Of a DNA stretch of 64,000 nucleotides, positions 45,768 to 54,053 are shown piece by piece. The notes beneath the pieces are model-generated. The model was not told the origin of the DNA. It did not search any database and worked only from the letters and a program-made list of their open reading frames with translations. Both the position numbers and the translations under genes were made by a program. The DNA is from MED-G105 sp039025235 (lineage in GTDB: Bacteria; Pseudomonadota; Alphaproteobacteria; Caulobacterales; Parvularculaceae). The stretch spans positions 248,001 to 312,000 of the forward strand of contig JBCCOS010000002.1 in the NCBI GenBank assembly GCA_039025235.1, read 5' to 3'. Numbering within the stretch: position 1 is the first letter of the stretch; the number at the start of each line of letters is the position of its first letter.

Positions 45768-46432
45768 ACGCTATTTGGGCAATAATTGGGCGGGATGTCC
45801 GCCTCGGATTTGCGGGCGGCGGCGGCGCATCGCAAACACTGATTTTTTTCGGACTAACGCTCGTTCTTTTCGCGTTGGCCGTAGGGCCCGATCAACAAGC
45901 GCTCGCGTCAATTTCAGGACCCGTCATCTGGACATCAGTGCTGTTAGCAAAATTTCTATCCCTGGACCGCGTATTTCAGAGCGATTTCGAGGATGGTTCG
46001 CTGGATTTGATCGTTCAACGGACCCCCACGCTTGGCGTTCTAGTCATTGCAAAAGCCACCGCTCACTGGCTCACCACATCCGCTTTGCTGATCGTATTTT
46101 CGCCAATCGCAGCGATACTGCTAAATCTCTCGTCAGATCGGTATATTGCCCTCGCACTTTCCCTCGCAGTGGGAACGCCAGCCCTATCCCTTATTGGCAC
46201 AATCGGCGCCGCCCTTACCTTTCCCATGCGTCGCGCCAGCGCCCTCACAACAATCCTGGTAGGACCGCTTTACGCGCCAAGCTTAATCTTTGGCGTGGCC
46301 GCAACCGCTTCTGGACAACCGAATGATATACTGTTCTCGCCCGCCATATTGTTTTTGGGCGCCTCGAGCTTAATGGCACTCGTTGTCGCGCCCCTAGCAG
46401 GTGGAATGGCGCTTCGTTTAAATATGAATTGA
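45764..46432 (+). CDS. ccmB: Haem exporter membrane protein CcmB
   Basis: CcmB, 222 residues, the six-helix membrane partner of CcmA. Near the N-terminus GRDVRLGFAGGGGASQTLIFF and later LDRVFQSDFEDGSLDLI are family hallmarks. It overlaps ccmA (ATGA) and its stop overlaps the ccmC start (TGATG). Confidence 0.97.
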   Translation: MNAIWAIIGRDVRLGFAGGGGASQTLIFFGLTLVLFALAVGPDQQALASISGPVIWTSVLLAKFLSLDRVFQSDFEDGSLDLIVQRTPTLGVLVIAKATAHWLTTSALLIVFSPIAAILLNLSSDRYIALALSLAVGTPALSLIGTIGAALTFPMRRASALTTILVGPLYAPSLIFGVAATASGQPNDILFSPAILFLGASSLMALVVAPLAGGMALRLNMN

Positions 46433-47196
46433 TGGTTATGAGATCGATTTTCGAATACGCGAACCCTGTCCGCTTTGCTGCGGTGTCAACACGATTGTCG
46501 CCAGTTTTTGCTGGCGCGGCGACGGTATGCCTCACAACTGGATTGTATTTCGCACTTTTCGCCTCTCCAGCGGATTACCAGCAAGGCGATACCGTTCGGA
46601 TTATGTATGTTCATGTACCCGCCGCTTGGATGGCTTTGCTTTGCTACACCGCCATGGCCGCTTCGTCGTTAACAGGTTTCGTCTGGAAACACCCTTTGGC
46701 GGACGTTGCCGCTAAAGCGACGGCGCCAATTGGCGCAGTATTTACCCTTCTTGCGCTCATCACCGGGGCAATTTGGGGCAAGCCGACTTGGGGAACATGG
46801 TGGGTATGGGATGCCCGTCTTACCTCAGTTCTCGTCCTATTTTTTCTTTATCTCGGCTATATATCGGTGTGGACGGCAATTGAGGAGCCGACCCGTGCTG
46901 CGCGCGTTGCGGCCATTGTTTGTTTAGTCGGCTTCGTAAATGTTCCGATCATCAAGTTTTCCGTAGACTGGTGGAATAGCCTGCACCAACCTGCCAGCAT
47001 TATTCGCGCAGATGGACCGAGCATCGATAGTTCGATGCTGACGCCACTGTTATTGATGGCGTTGGGATACGGGTTCGTCTACGCTTGGCTATTACTGGCG
47101 AATATGGAAAACGAGCTTGGTGAACGGCGACTTGCGCGCGCCTTGTCGCAAAAACGACCCGTTTCTAAATTAGTGGAAGAGCAATCAGTGATCTAA
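46432..47196 (+). CDS. ccmC: Haem-presenting protein CcmC
   Basis: CcmC, 254 residues from the ATG at 46432 (another ATG two codons on). Six membrane helices and the WWD motif WGKPTWGTWWVWDARLTS at about 125-142 hold haem for transfer to CcmE; VHVPAAWMA carries the first conserved His. The end of the protein is a cytosolic basic tail. Confidence 0.97.
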   Translation: MVMRSIFEYANPVRFAAVSTRLSPVFAGAATVCLTTGLYFALFASPADYQQGDTVRIMYVHVPAAWMALLCYTAMAASSLTGFVWKHPLADVAAKATAPIGAVFTLLALITGAIWGKPTWGTWWVWDARLTSVLVLFFLYLGYISVWTAIEEPTRAARVAAIVCLVGFVNVPIIKFSVDWWNSLHQPASIIRADGPSIDSSMLTPLLLMALGYGFVYAWLLLANMENELGERRLARALSQKRPVSKLVEEQSVI

Positions 47197-47308
47197 CGCG
47201 CTGAACGGCCATATGGGTCCTAGGGAAGATCGTATCAAGCGGCCCACCAAAGAATATAGACCATCGCGCACCGAAAGCAGACGCCAATAAAGAAGATAGA
47301 GAAAGTTT

Positions 47309-47776
47309 ATGAATAAGAAGCAGAAACGATTTGCTTTTATTGGATTACTTGTCTCAGCCGCGGCGCTAGCAACCGGTCTCACACTAACGGCACTTAATGC
47401 TTCAGTTGCCTATTTCTACACCCCCAGCGATTTACAAACGGCTCTACAAGGAGAAACAGGTCTTCCGAAGGGCACCATTCGGCTGGGGGGGCTTGTCCAA
47501 ACGGGGTCCATTGTCCATGGCGCAGGAGAGACAGCCGAGGTGACATTTACCGTTGAAGACGGAACGGCCTCTTCCAGCGTTATTTATGTTGGTGTGCTGC
47601 CAGATTTATTTCGCGAAGGGCAAGGTGTCGTCGTCGAAGGCTCGATGGGTCGTGACAATATATTCAGGGCGAGCCGCGTCCTCGCAAAACACGACGAAAC
47701 CTATATGCCACGAGAAGTTGCTGATGCACTGAAAGAGCAAGGGCATTGGCGAGACGACGCAGAGACCACTCAATAG
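47309..47776 (+). CDS. ccmE: Haem chaperone CcmE
   Basis: CcmE, 155 residues, a membrane-anchored beta-barrel that carries haem covalently on its conserved His. Anchor helix at about 9-29; the haem site is KHDETYMP with His128 and Tyr132. It follows ccmC after 112 bases that hold no other gene, and ends the plus-strand ccm cluster. Confidence 0.97.
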   Translation: MNKKQKRFAFIGLLVSAAALATGLTLTALNASVAYFYTPSDLQTALQGETGLPKGTIRLGGLVQTGSIVHGAGETAEVTFTVEDGTASSSVIYVGVLPDLFREGQGVVVEGSMGRDNIFRASRVLAKHDETYMPREVADALKEQGHWRDDAETTQ

Positions 47777-48098
47777 CCTGCGTTCACACCAAAGGTCGTC
47801 TGACACGTCCGAGAAAATCTTGAATAACACGCCGTCGTTTCAATTGGAATCAGAACGGCGCTTTAAGTTGTTGATTTTGCGCATTTCCTTAACGCCAACC
47901 GCACACACTTGGCTTGGAAATGCTTTAAAATGGCATCCCTTGGCGAACTAAAAGCATTACCGGCCCAAGTGGCTACCGGTCCACGCGGCAGGAACTGCTT
48001 AACGACTTTGCTCGTTTGCGCTTTCGCTTACTACCGGGAAGGCGGCCAGCCGAATATACTTATACTAAGTCTCAAAATTTTTTTAATCGACCTTCTGC
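47777..48098. other. ccmE-lpxB convergent spacer
   Basis: About 320 bases between two converging genes. The first part holds a dispersed repeat copy (47833-47929). Nothing else is recognised; no clear terminator is visible on either strand. Confidence 0.35.
47833..47929 (+). repeat. Dispersed intergenic repeat, copy 1
   Basis: About 97 bases, containing CAATTGGAATCAGAACG, CTTTAAGTTGTTGATTTTGC, GCATTTCCTTAACGCCAAC and GGCTTGGAAATGCTTT. The same string of blocks in the same order occurs on the minus strand at 52931-53024 and, more diverged, at 62262-62363. All three copies are intergenic and none has an ORF, which fits a non-coding, alphaproteobacterial dispersed repeat. Confidence 0.75.
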
Positions 48099-49307
48099 TC
48101 ATTTTTTCTCACTGAACCAATTCACAAACTGCACTGATGCACGGTCTTCGGCTTTTTCTCCGTCTACATCTAAATATTCGAGAACAGAACGTGCCTCTTC
48201 GATCTGTTGGGTACGGATTTTTTCATCTGTGAGCAGCGTTAATAGGGACGGCACAATGGCTGACGGGCGACACTTTAGTTGCAAAAATTCTGGCAAAATC
48301 TCTTTATTTGCGGCGATGTTGATAATGCTCGCATAGTCACATTTCATCGCACGCCAAAGCCACAACGCCGTCAAGTTTTCAACCCGATAAGCAACGACCA
48401 TCGGCGCTCCATTAATTGCTAATTCGGTGGTAACGGTACCGGATACAGCCAAAGCCGCCGTTGTTGCTGCAAATGCATCAAATTTCTCGCTGGGTTGCGG
48501 TGAAATTGTCTCAACACCCCATTTCTCAATATGGGGTTGAGCGAAATCGCGCACTGCTGGTGCGAGTTGAGTGACAACGACCAGATCATCGACTTTCGCC
48601 GCCACTTGTTGGACGACGGCGCCAAAGATCGGCGCTAAACGCTTTACCTCACCGCGTCGGCTTCCCAAAAGAACAGTCAAAATGGGTTTATCAGAGAGCT
48701 GATGTCTCAGCCGAAATGCATTTCCGTCACCGCGCGATCGAGCAGCAAGCTGAAAATTTGGATTTCCGACAAAGGCGGATCGTGCTCCAGCCTTTTCGAA
48801 CAATGGTGGTTCAAACGGAAATAAGCACATTACCCCGTCAAAATAGGAGGCAACAAAGTCGACCCTTTCTGGCCGAGAAGCCCATACTTGCGGCGCCGCC
48901 AATTTGTATAGGACCGTTTGCGGTGCATACTTTTTAAAGCGAACCGCACAAAGACGAGCGAATAACCACCCATCAATAAAAATTGCGGCATCAGCCTTTT
49001 CTGTTGCCGCCAATTCCGCCAACTCTTTTGCTCGTGAAAAGGCCTGTGTTAGGACGCGCAAAACATCACCGACCCCTATTACCGCAAAGTCATCAGTCGG
49101 AAAAAGGCTCTGAAAGCCCGCCTCGGCCATCAACGGTCCACCGCAACCGATAAACGCCGTATTGGGCATACGTTTTCGAAGTGAGCGTATAAATGCCGCG
49201 CCAATGGCATCAGCTGACGGCTCTAAGGCCGTTATTAGAACCTTGCGCCTTTTACCTGTTGGTGCGTTGAAATCATGAGACATTTTATTGTCTGTTGATT
49301 TCGACAT
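48099..49307 (-). CDS. lpxB: Lipid-A-disaccharide synthase
   Basis: LpxB, 402 residues, joins UDP-2,3-diacylglucosamine and lipid X. The start of the fold KVLITALEPSADAIGAAFIR, then YKLAAPQVWASRPERVDF and LGSRRGEVKRLAPIF, and the donor-site region AVSGTVTTELAINGAPMVVAY match the family. The first 20 residues may be shortened by the ATG at residue 9. Last gene of the lpxD-fabZ-lpxA-lpxI-lpxB group; overlaps lpxI by 23 bases. Confidence 0.97.
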   Translation of the reverse strand: MSKSTDNKMSHDFNAPTGKRRKVLITALEPSADAIGAAFIRSLRKRMPNTAFIGCGGPLMAEAGFQSLFPTDDFAVIGVGDVLRVLTQAFSRAKELAELAATEKADAAIFIDGWLFARLCAVRFKKYAPQTVLYKLAAPQVWASRPERVDFVASYFDGVMCLFPFEPPLFEKAGARSAFVGNPNFQLAARSRGDGNAFRLRHQLSDKPILTVLLGSRRGEVKRLAPIFGAVVQQVAAKVDDLVVVTQLAPAVRDFAQPHIEKWGVETISPQPSEKFDAFAATTAALAVSGTVTTELAINGAPMVVAYRVENLTALWLWRAMKCDYASIINIAANKEILPEFLQLKCRPSAIVPSLLTLLTDEKIRTQQIEEARSVLEYLDVDGEKAEDRASVQFVNWFSEKK

Positions 49308-50139
49308 CAGAAAAACCGTATACGAACATCTTGTTTCTGTCAGCTTCTGCTAGAGCTTCCTCCGCGTCAACAAAAAGGGCCCGTCCCTGGGCAAAGGCTA
49401 TTCCCGCTAGCCCTGCCTCACTTGCCCGTCGGATTGTCTCAAGTCCAATGGTGGGGAGATCCACCCGCAATTCCTGACCGGGCTTTGGCATCTTCACCAA
49501 TACACCCGAACGCTCGTTCGGCTTGCCGCGTAACTCAGAGGGCAATAAAGCACATCGGCTTAACATCGCATCCGTCCCTTCTGCGGCCTCAATCGCGAGC
49601 ACCAAGCCATTCGCACAAATCGCTCCTTGCCCAACATCATAGGGCCCGAGCGCACGAATAACCGAAGCCGCTTTCTTTATATCCTCAAAATGTTGACCAT
49701 TCGGTTGATGAACGCCTAACTGTCCCGTTGCGGCCGTTAGATCACCGGCAACTTCATCAGCACCCACAACCTTGATTCCGTCGGCCTCAAACATATCGAC
49801 GATCGCTGACAATATGGCACCATCACCTTTTGCACTCGCAGCGACGATTCTCGGCAAGAGCGCGGCGGCTTTCCAGTCAAGCTTTAACTTCGAAAAGTCT
49901 GGGCGTGTTACGATCCCCGCCATCACAATGGCGTCGCAGGCCTCTTCTTTCAAAACGCGAGATAGTTTCCCGACCTCGCCAAGGTGAAGGTCTACACCGG
50001 GCCATGATTGCGCCGCATTATCCGCGTAGCCCACAAGCCGAACCATGTGAAACGGATCACCCCGCGCTTCGCACGCTGCGGCAAGCTTCAAAGGAAGAGC
50101 CCCTCCACCGGTAATGATCGCTATTTTTGACCAACGCAT
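49285..50139 (-). CDS. lpxI: UDP-2,3-diacylglucosamine hydrolase LpxI
   Basis: LpxI, 284 residues from the ATG at 50139. It cleaves UDP-2,3-diacylglucosamine to lipid X, the job done by LpxH in gammaproteobacteria. IAIITGGGALPLKLA opens the protein, GEVGKLSRVLKEEACDAIVMAG marks the N-terminal domain, and the C-terminal domain has VLVKMPKPGQELRVDLPTIG, with the catalytic-region Asp. Found between lpxA and lpxB, the standard alphaproteobacterial position. Confidence 0.96.
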   Translation of the reverse strand: MRWSKIAIITGGGALPLKLAAACEARGDPFHMVRLVGYADNAAQSWPGVDLHLGEVGKLSRVLKEEACDAIVMAGIVTRPDFSKLKLDWKAAALLPRIVAASAKGDGAILSAIVDMFEADGIKVVGADEVAGDLTAATGQLGVHQPNGQHFEDIKKAASVIRALGPYDVGQGAICANGLVLAIEAAEGTDAMLSRCALLPSELRGKPNERSGVLVKMPKPGQELRVDLPTIGLETIRRASEAGLAGIAFAQGRALFVDAEEALAEADRNKMFVYGFSDVEINRQ

Positions 50140-50223
50140 TTTGACCAATATACCGCAGAATTTTGAACCAGAAAACAGCGATCACTCGCTGTAAAACCAT
50201 CGATAGAAAAACATATCGCGCGA

Positions 50224-51021
50224 TTATCGCGCCATCATTAACCCACGCTTTTTGCTACCATGAATAAATTCAATAATGCGCACGATTTCAGGAATATCTG
50301 AATAGTCCTTTGCGACCTGAGCAACACGCTCAGCGAATACGCCGACACGATCGTCGTAAAATAATGCACTATAAGCAGATCGCATTTTGTGAATCGTCGC
50401 TCGCTCCAGCCCGGACCGCTTCAATCCAATGATATTCAGCCCACCGAGCGCCGCATGATTCCCCACAGCACTGCCATAGGGAATCAAATCTTGCGTTACG
50501 GCGGCACAGCCACCCACAAAGGAGAATGCCCCAATACGGACGAATTGGTGAATACCTGCCATAGGGCCTATCGACGCCCCTTCCTGAATGGTTACATGTC
50601 CAGCCAGCCCAGCATTGTGGCCAATCAAAACATTGTCATTAATGCAACAGTCATGACCTAAATGACTATTCGTCATGAGCATACAATTATTGCCAATGAC
50701 CGTTCGCCCGTGCCCTGAGGGCATACCGATATGAACTGATACACCCTCGCGAATGACGCAATCTATTCCAATTTCTAGTGTTGTTGGCTCACCATTGTAA
50801 CCACGATGTTGAGGAGGTCCCCCAAGCGCTGCATACGGATGGATTATGGTCCGCTCACCGATGTTGGTGTGCCCCTCAATGGTAACATGGGACTGTAACT
50901 TGACCCCATCATTTAAAACAACATTGGGCCCAACGACACAGAAAGGACCGATCTCGACACCATCACCGAGGACTGACCCGTGTTCGATAACCGATGATGG
51001 ATGAATAACGGGGCCCGACAT
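50224..51021 (-). CDS. lpxA: UDP-N-acetylglucosamine acyltransferase
   Basis: LpxA, 265 residues, first step of lipid A synthesis. The left-handed beta helix is visible as hexapeptide repeats (IHPSSVIEHGSVLGDGVEIG onward); the catalytic His is in NSHLGHDCCINDN. The C-terminal helical part (LKRSGLERATIHKMRSAY) is complete. Starts 58 bases after fabZ. Confidence 0.98.
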   Translation of the reverse strand: MSGPVIHPSSVIEHGSVLGDGVEIGPFCVVGPNVVLNDGVKLQSHVTIEGHTNIGERTIIHPYAALGGPPQHRGYNGEPTTLEIGIDCVIREGVSVHIGMPSGHGRTVIGNNCMLMTNSHLGHDCCINDNVLIGHNAGLAGHVTIQEGASIGPMAGIHQFVRIGAFSFVGGCAAVTQDLIPYGSAVGNHAALGGLNIIGLKRSGLERATIHKMRSAYSALFYDDRVGVFAERVAQVAKDYSDIPEIVRIIEFIHGSKKRGLMMAR

Positions 51022-51079
51022 TAAGCACTTCGCAATCTGTTAGAGGGTCTCCGCATCGTAAAATTCTGGCCAATCCAAA

Positions 51080-51547
51080 TCAAAAATCAACGTCCGCCAT
51101 CATCGCCGCGAAGGTCGCGTTCGTTACGGTCTTTCCCTCAACGCTCACTTCCCCCTCGAATTTCCAAACGGGTGGCCGTTTATGGGCGACTGATATACGA
51201 ATTTGCAACTGGTCACCCGGACTAACAGGTCGACGAAAACGCGCTTTATCAACCCCCATAAAAAGAACGACCTTCCCCTCGGTATCTAAATCCTCAGTAT
51301 ACGCAGTAAATGCCGCTGCAGCCTGCGCCATTGCCTCAATGATCAAGACGCCGGGCATGACAGGACGTTCGGGGAAATGTCCCTGAAAAAAAGGCTCATT
51401 TATACTCACACATTTGATACCGACCGCGCCTTCACCCTTTTTTATATCGATCAACCGATCGATCATCAGCATGGGAAATCGATGCGGCAAAAGCTGCATC
51501 AAGTGTTGTGTGTCGAGTTCAGTTTTTCCTGGTTCCAAGTTCATCAT
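51080..51547 (-). CDS. fabZ: 3-hydroxyacyl-ACP dehydratase FabZ
   Basis: FabZ, 155 residues, hot-dog fold dehydratase of fatty-acid elongation. LLPHRFPMLMIDR and the catalytic pair His57 and Glu71 in FFQGHFPERPVMPGVLIIEAM (53-73 region) are present. Lies between lpxD and lpxA, tying acyl supply to lipid A synthesis. Confidence 0.98.
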   Translation of the reverse strand: MMNLEPGKTELDTQHLMQLLPHRFPMLMIDRLIDIKKGEGAVGIKCVSINEPFFQGHFPERPVMPGVLIIEAMAQAAAAFTAYTEDLDTEGKVVLFMGVDKARFRRPVSPGDQLQIRISVAHKRPPVWKFEGEVSVEGKTVTNATFAAMMADVDF

Positions 51548-51660
51548 ATTATCAATTCAACAAAATTTGAGGCGCTATAGCTCAAATATAAGCAAAAACG
51601 GTGAGTATACGCTTCAATACTTTTAATTTTTTCCTTACCTTATAGCGACGTAACGGTCGC

Positions 51661-52794
51661 CTAATTATGAGTATCTTGTCCTGATTTGGTAGGATTTCCC
51701 AAAAAGAGTTTTGATGGGTGAGTTTTTCCAACTTTATGCAAAAACATCACAGTCCGCCAAAACAGATGGCTTGGCATTGCCGGCGTACCGCCCCAGATCT
51801 CACCAGCCGGAATATTTCGATGGGCACCTGATGCAGCACCGAGCTGGGCGCCTGCCCCCATTTCAACACCATTACTTAAAGCGGATTGGCCACCAATTTG
51901 TACACCATCGCCTAAAACCGCACCGCCAGCGAGCCCCACTTGCCCCGCCAGCATAACAGAACGGCCAATTTGCACATTATGGGCGATTTGCACGAGATTA
52001 TCGACTTTTGTGCCCGCACCGATTCTTGTGGCGCCGAAAGCCGCGCGATCAACAGCCGTATTTGTTCCTAGTTCGACATCATCTGCGATTTCAACAATTC
52101 CCAACTGTGGAATTGAAACGACACCTTTTTCTCCTCCGGTAAATCCAAAGCCGGCTTCGCCAACGACCGTGCCTGCAGCAATGCGAACGCGCGCGCCAAT
52201 GACCGCATGGGAAATAACAGCGTTGGCGCCGATAACGGTATCGCACCCGATCTCAACACCATAGCCGATAACGGCATTTGGACCGACACGAGAGCCCGCA
52301 CCAATCTTAATATTGCGGGCAAGGCGCGCAGAAGGATCAATGTCTGCGGTAGGGTCAATGGTTTGTGAGAAATGCGGAACGCCTGAATAGGGGTACTTTC
52401 CAGGGAATACTTCAGCGCTTGGCTGATCGTTCAAGCTGCGATGTAAATGGGCTGAAAGCAGGGCAAGAGCAGCTTTTGGCTTGGGTGTGACGCCGCACTG
52501 GATTCCGTTTCCGAGCAGTTTTGCCGCGAACGCATCATCTGCAAAGCAAAGTGTCGGGCGCGACCCAGCGTCAAGAACTTCCAGTAACGCTTGCTCAGCG
52601 GTTTCATTTTCCACGAAGACGGCCGCACCATCCAACGATTTGGATTGAATACCCTCAGTAGAAACTACAAAACCATCAGAGTCAGTTGTCGAAGACTTGC
52701 TCTCTCCGGGCCGTTTCAATTCAGCAGAAGCGATCCTACAGGCCTCTACGACACTAATAGGTGGTGATGTATCAAAAAAACGGGCGTCGGGCAT
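51661..52794 (-). CDS. lpxD: UDP-3-O-acylglucosamine N-acyltransferase
   Basis: LpxD, 377 residues from the ATG at 52794 (MPDARFFDTSPPISV, the usual beginning). A longer in-frame start at 52890 adds 32 unlikely residues. After an N-terminal uridine-binding domain the hexapeptide beta helix runs from about residue 130, with the catalytic-type VQIAHNVQIGRSVM and a long left-handed helix to the C-terminus. No good ribosome binding site is visible. First gene of the lpx group. Confidence 0.96.
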   Translation of the reverse strand: MPDARFFDTSPPISVVEACRIASAELKRPGESKSSTTDSDGFVVSTEGIQSKSLDGAAVFVENETAEQALLEVLDAGSRPTLCFADDAFAAKLLGNGIQCGVTPKPKAALALLSAHLHRSLNDQPSAEVFPGKYPYSGVPHFSQTIDPTADIDPSARLARNIKIGAGSRVGPNAVIGYGVEIGCDTVIGANAVISHAVIGARVRIAAGTVVGEAGFGFTGGEKGVVSIPQLGIVEIADDVELGTNTAVDRAAFGATRIGAGTKVDNLVQIAHNVQIGRSVMLAGQVGLAGGAVLGDGVQIGGQSALSNGVEMGAGAQLGAASGAHRNIPAGEIWGGTPAMPSHLFWRTVMFLHKVGKTHPSKLFLGNPTKSGQDTHN

Positions 52795-52930
52795 AGGCTT
52801 AATCAAGCAGGTTTTATAATGCAGATAGCAGTGAATAAACGACGAATTTAGATTGTTATCGCTTCGAATGGAATGCGCATGGCAATCCAATGAGCTTTAG
52901 CGCGAATACCGGCAAGCCTCCAAATCAATT

Positions 52931-53024
52931 AAAGTTTCCAAGCCACGTGTATGCAGTTGGCGTTAAGGACATGCGTAAAAACAGTGACTTAAAGCGTCAT
53001 CCCGATTCCAATTGAAGTGTCGAC
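52931..53024 (-). repeat. Dispersed intergenic repeat, copy 2
   Basis: On the minus strand this matches copy 1 (47833) through the blocks CAATTGGAATCGGGATGACG, CTTTAAGTCACTG, ACGCATGTCCTTAACGCCAAC and GGCTTGGAAACTTTAA, roughly three bases in four identical over about 95 bases. It lies directly after the ompH terminator. Confidence 0.75.
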
Positions 53025-53032
53025 GCTTAAAC

Positions 53033-53066
53033 TAAAAAAAGAAAGGCCAACGGCAAACCGTTGGCC
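53033..53066 (-). terminator. Rho-independent terminator after ompH
   Basis: Perfect 9-bp arms GGCCAACGG and CCGTTGGCC (53045-53066), loop of 4, followed on the minus strand by TTTCTTTTTTT. It lies about 70 bases past the ompH stop and should end the long uppS-to-ompH transcript before lpxD. Confidence 0.85.
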
Positions 53067-53137
53067 CCTAAAATTTGAATTCGTAAGAAAAGCGATAAAT
53101 GGCGTCACAATCGATACCATTTGCTTCTTGCGCTGTT

Positions 53138-53785
53138 CTATTTCTTCTTCCCAGCGTCAGCCTGACGAGCCGATTGCGCATCAGCGATTTTCTTTTTGAT
53201 TTCAGTCAAGGAAATCTTCTCGACGTCAACTTTTGTGATTTTCTTATCCAGCTTCTTAATGACTTCTTCGGTAATGTCCGTTTCCGGCGCGGCATACATA
53301 ACCGCCGAACGATCCAGAAGGATTGTTGCACCGCGTGATTCAACGATGCTTTTGAGGATAGGACGCGATTCTACCAATACCTTTGCCTCAGCATTCTGAA
53401 CGGCTGCAACGAAAGCCTGCTCCACAATCTGTGTCTGCTGCGGGAGAGATACTCGTTGGCGAAGCGCGAGTTCCTGCTCGGTTTTCGCGCGGACCTCTTC
53501 AGACATGAGCGAAGCATTTTTTTGGTATTTTTCAATGTCGGATTTTAATTTACCGGCTTCCGCTTCAAGTTCCTTGCGAACACTTTCTTGAACGGACTTT
53601 GCCTGATCGGGGATCGTTTTACCCGCTTTCGACTGGCCAACGAGACGAGCGCGATCAACGATCAAAATGACCGGCGCTTTTTTGTCGGCTTGCGCTTCAA
53701 CTGGCGCAACACCGGAACCGACGAAGAACCCACATGCCATTAACGCTGCGGCGCCTAATCCAAAAATACTTTTACGCTTTTTCAT
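53138..53785 (-). CDS. Periplasmic chaperone OmpH/Skp family
   Basis: A 215-residue Skp-like protein, a trimeric periplasmic chaperone for outer-membrane proteins. The ATG at 53785 has GAGG five bases upstream; a start at 53812 would add nine residues. Signal peptide to about residue 31 (MKKRKS, ending VEAQA), an early strand VILIVDRARLVGQS, a long charged coiled-coil arm (about 60-130), and a second strand block ILLDRSAVMYAAPETDIT, then a Lys-rich tail. Follows bamA by 240 bases of unrecognised sequence. Confidence 0.93.
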   Translation of the reverse strand: MKKRKSIFGLGAAALMACGFFVGSGVAPVEAQADKKAPVILIVDRARLVGQSKAGKTIPDQAKSVQESVRKELEAEAGKLKSDIEKYQKNASLMSEEVRAKTEQELALRQRVSLPQQTQIVEQAFVAAVQNAEAKVLVESRPILKSIVESRGATILLDRSAVMYAAPETDITEEVIKKLDKKITKVDVEKISLTEIKKKIADAQSARQADAGKKK

Positions 53786-54053
53786 ACTCACCTCTTTTGC
53801 GTTGATCGCCAATTGAGCGTTATTCGTTCGTTAACGAGTTTTTTGAGCCAGATTTCGGTCAATAACAATGTCTGATCTTGGCAATAGTTAGGGTTGAACT
53901 CAAAATTCGGGCCTGTTGTCAGCTGTAATCTAACTTTTCTGACTGAGCCAGCAAAGTATGTTTCAGTCTTTAATTTGCTGCCAATAAGTTCGATGTGGAG
54001 CCGTGCGTCAACCACCAATATGTCGTAATGGTTGGATTACAGAAATTTCATAA

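Larger units (their letters stand above)
52795..53137. other. ompH-lpxD intergenic region
   Basis: About 340 bases holding the ompH terminator (53033-53066) and repeat copy 2 (52931-53024). The remainder must hold the lpxD promoter; none is clear. Confidence 0.4.

Noticed and set aside
53788..54018. Minus-strand frame between bamA and the Skp-like gene
   Set aside because: Overlaps the Skp-like gene start and its ribosome binding site, with no domain; non-coding is simpler.
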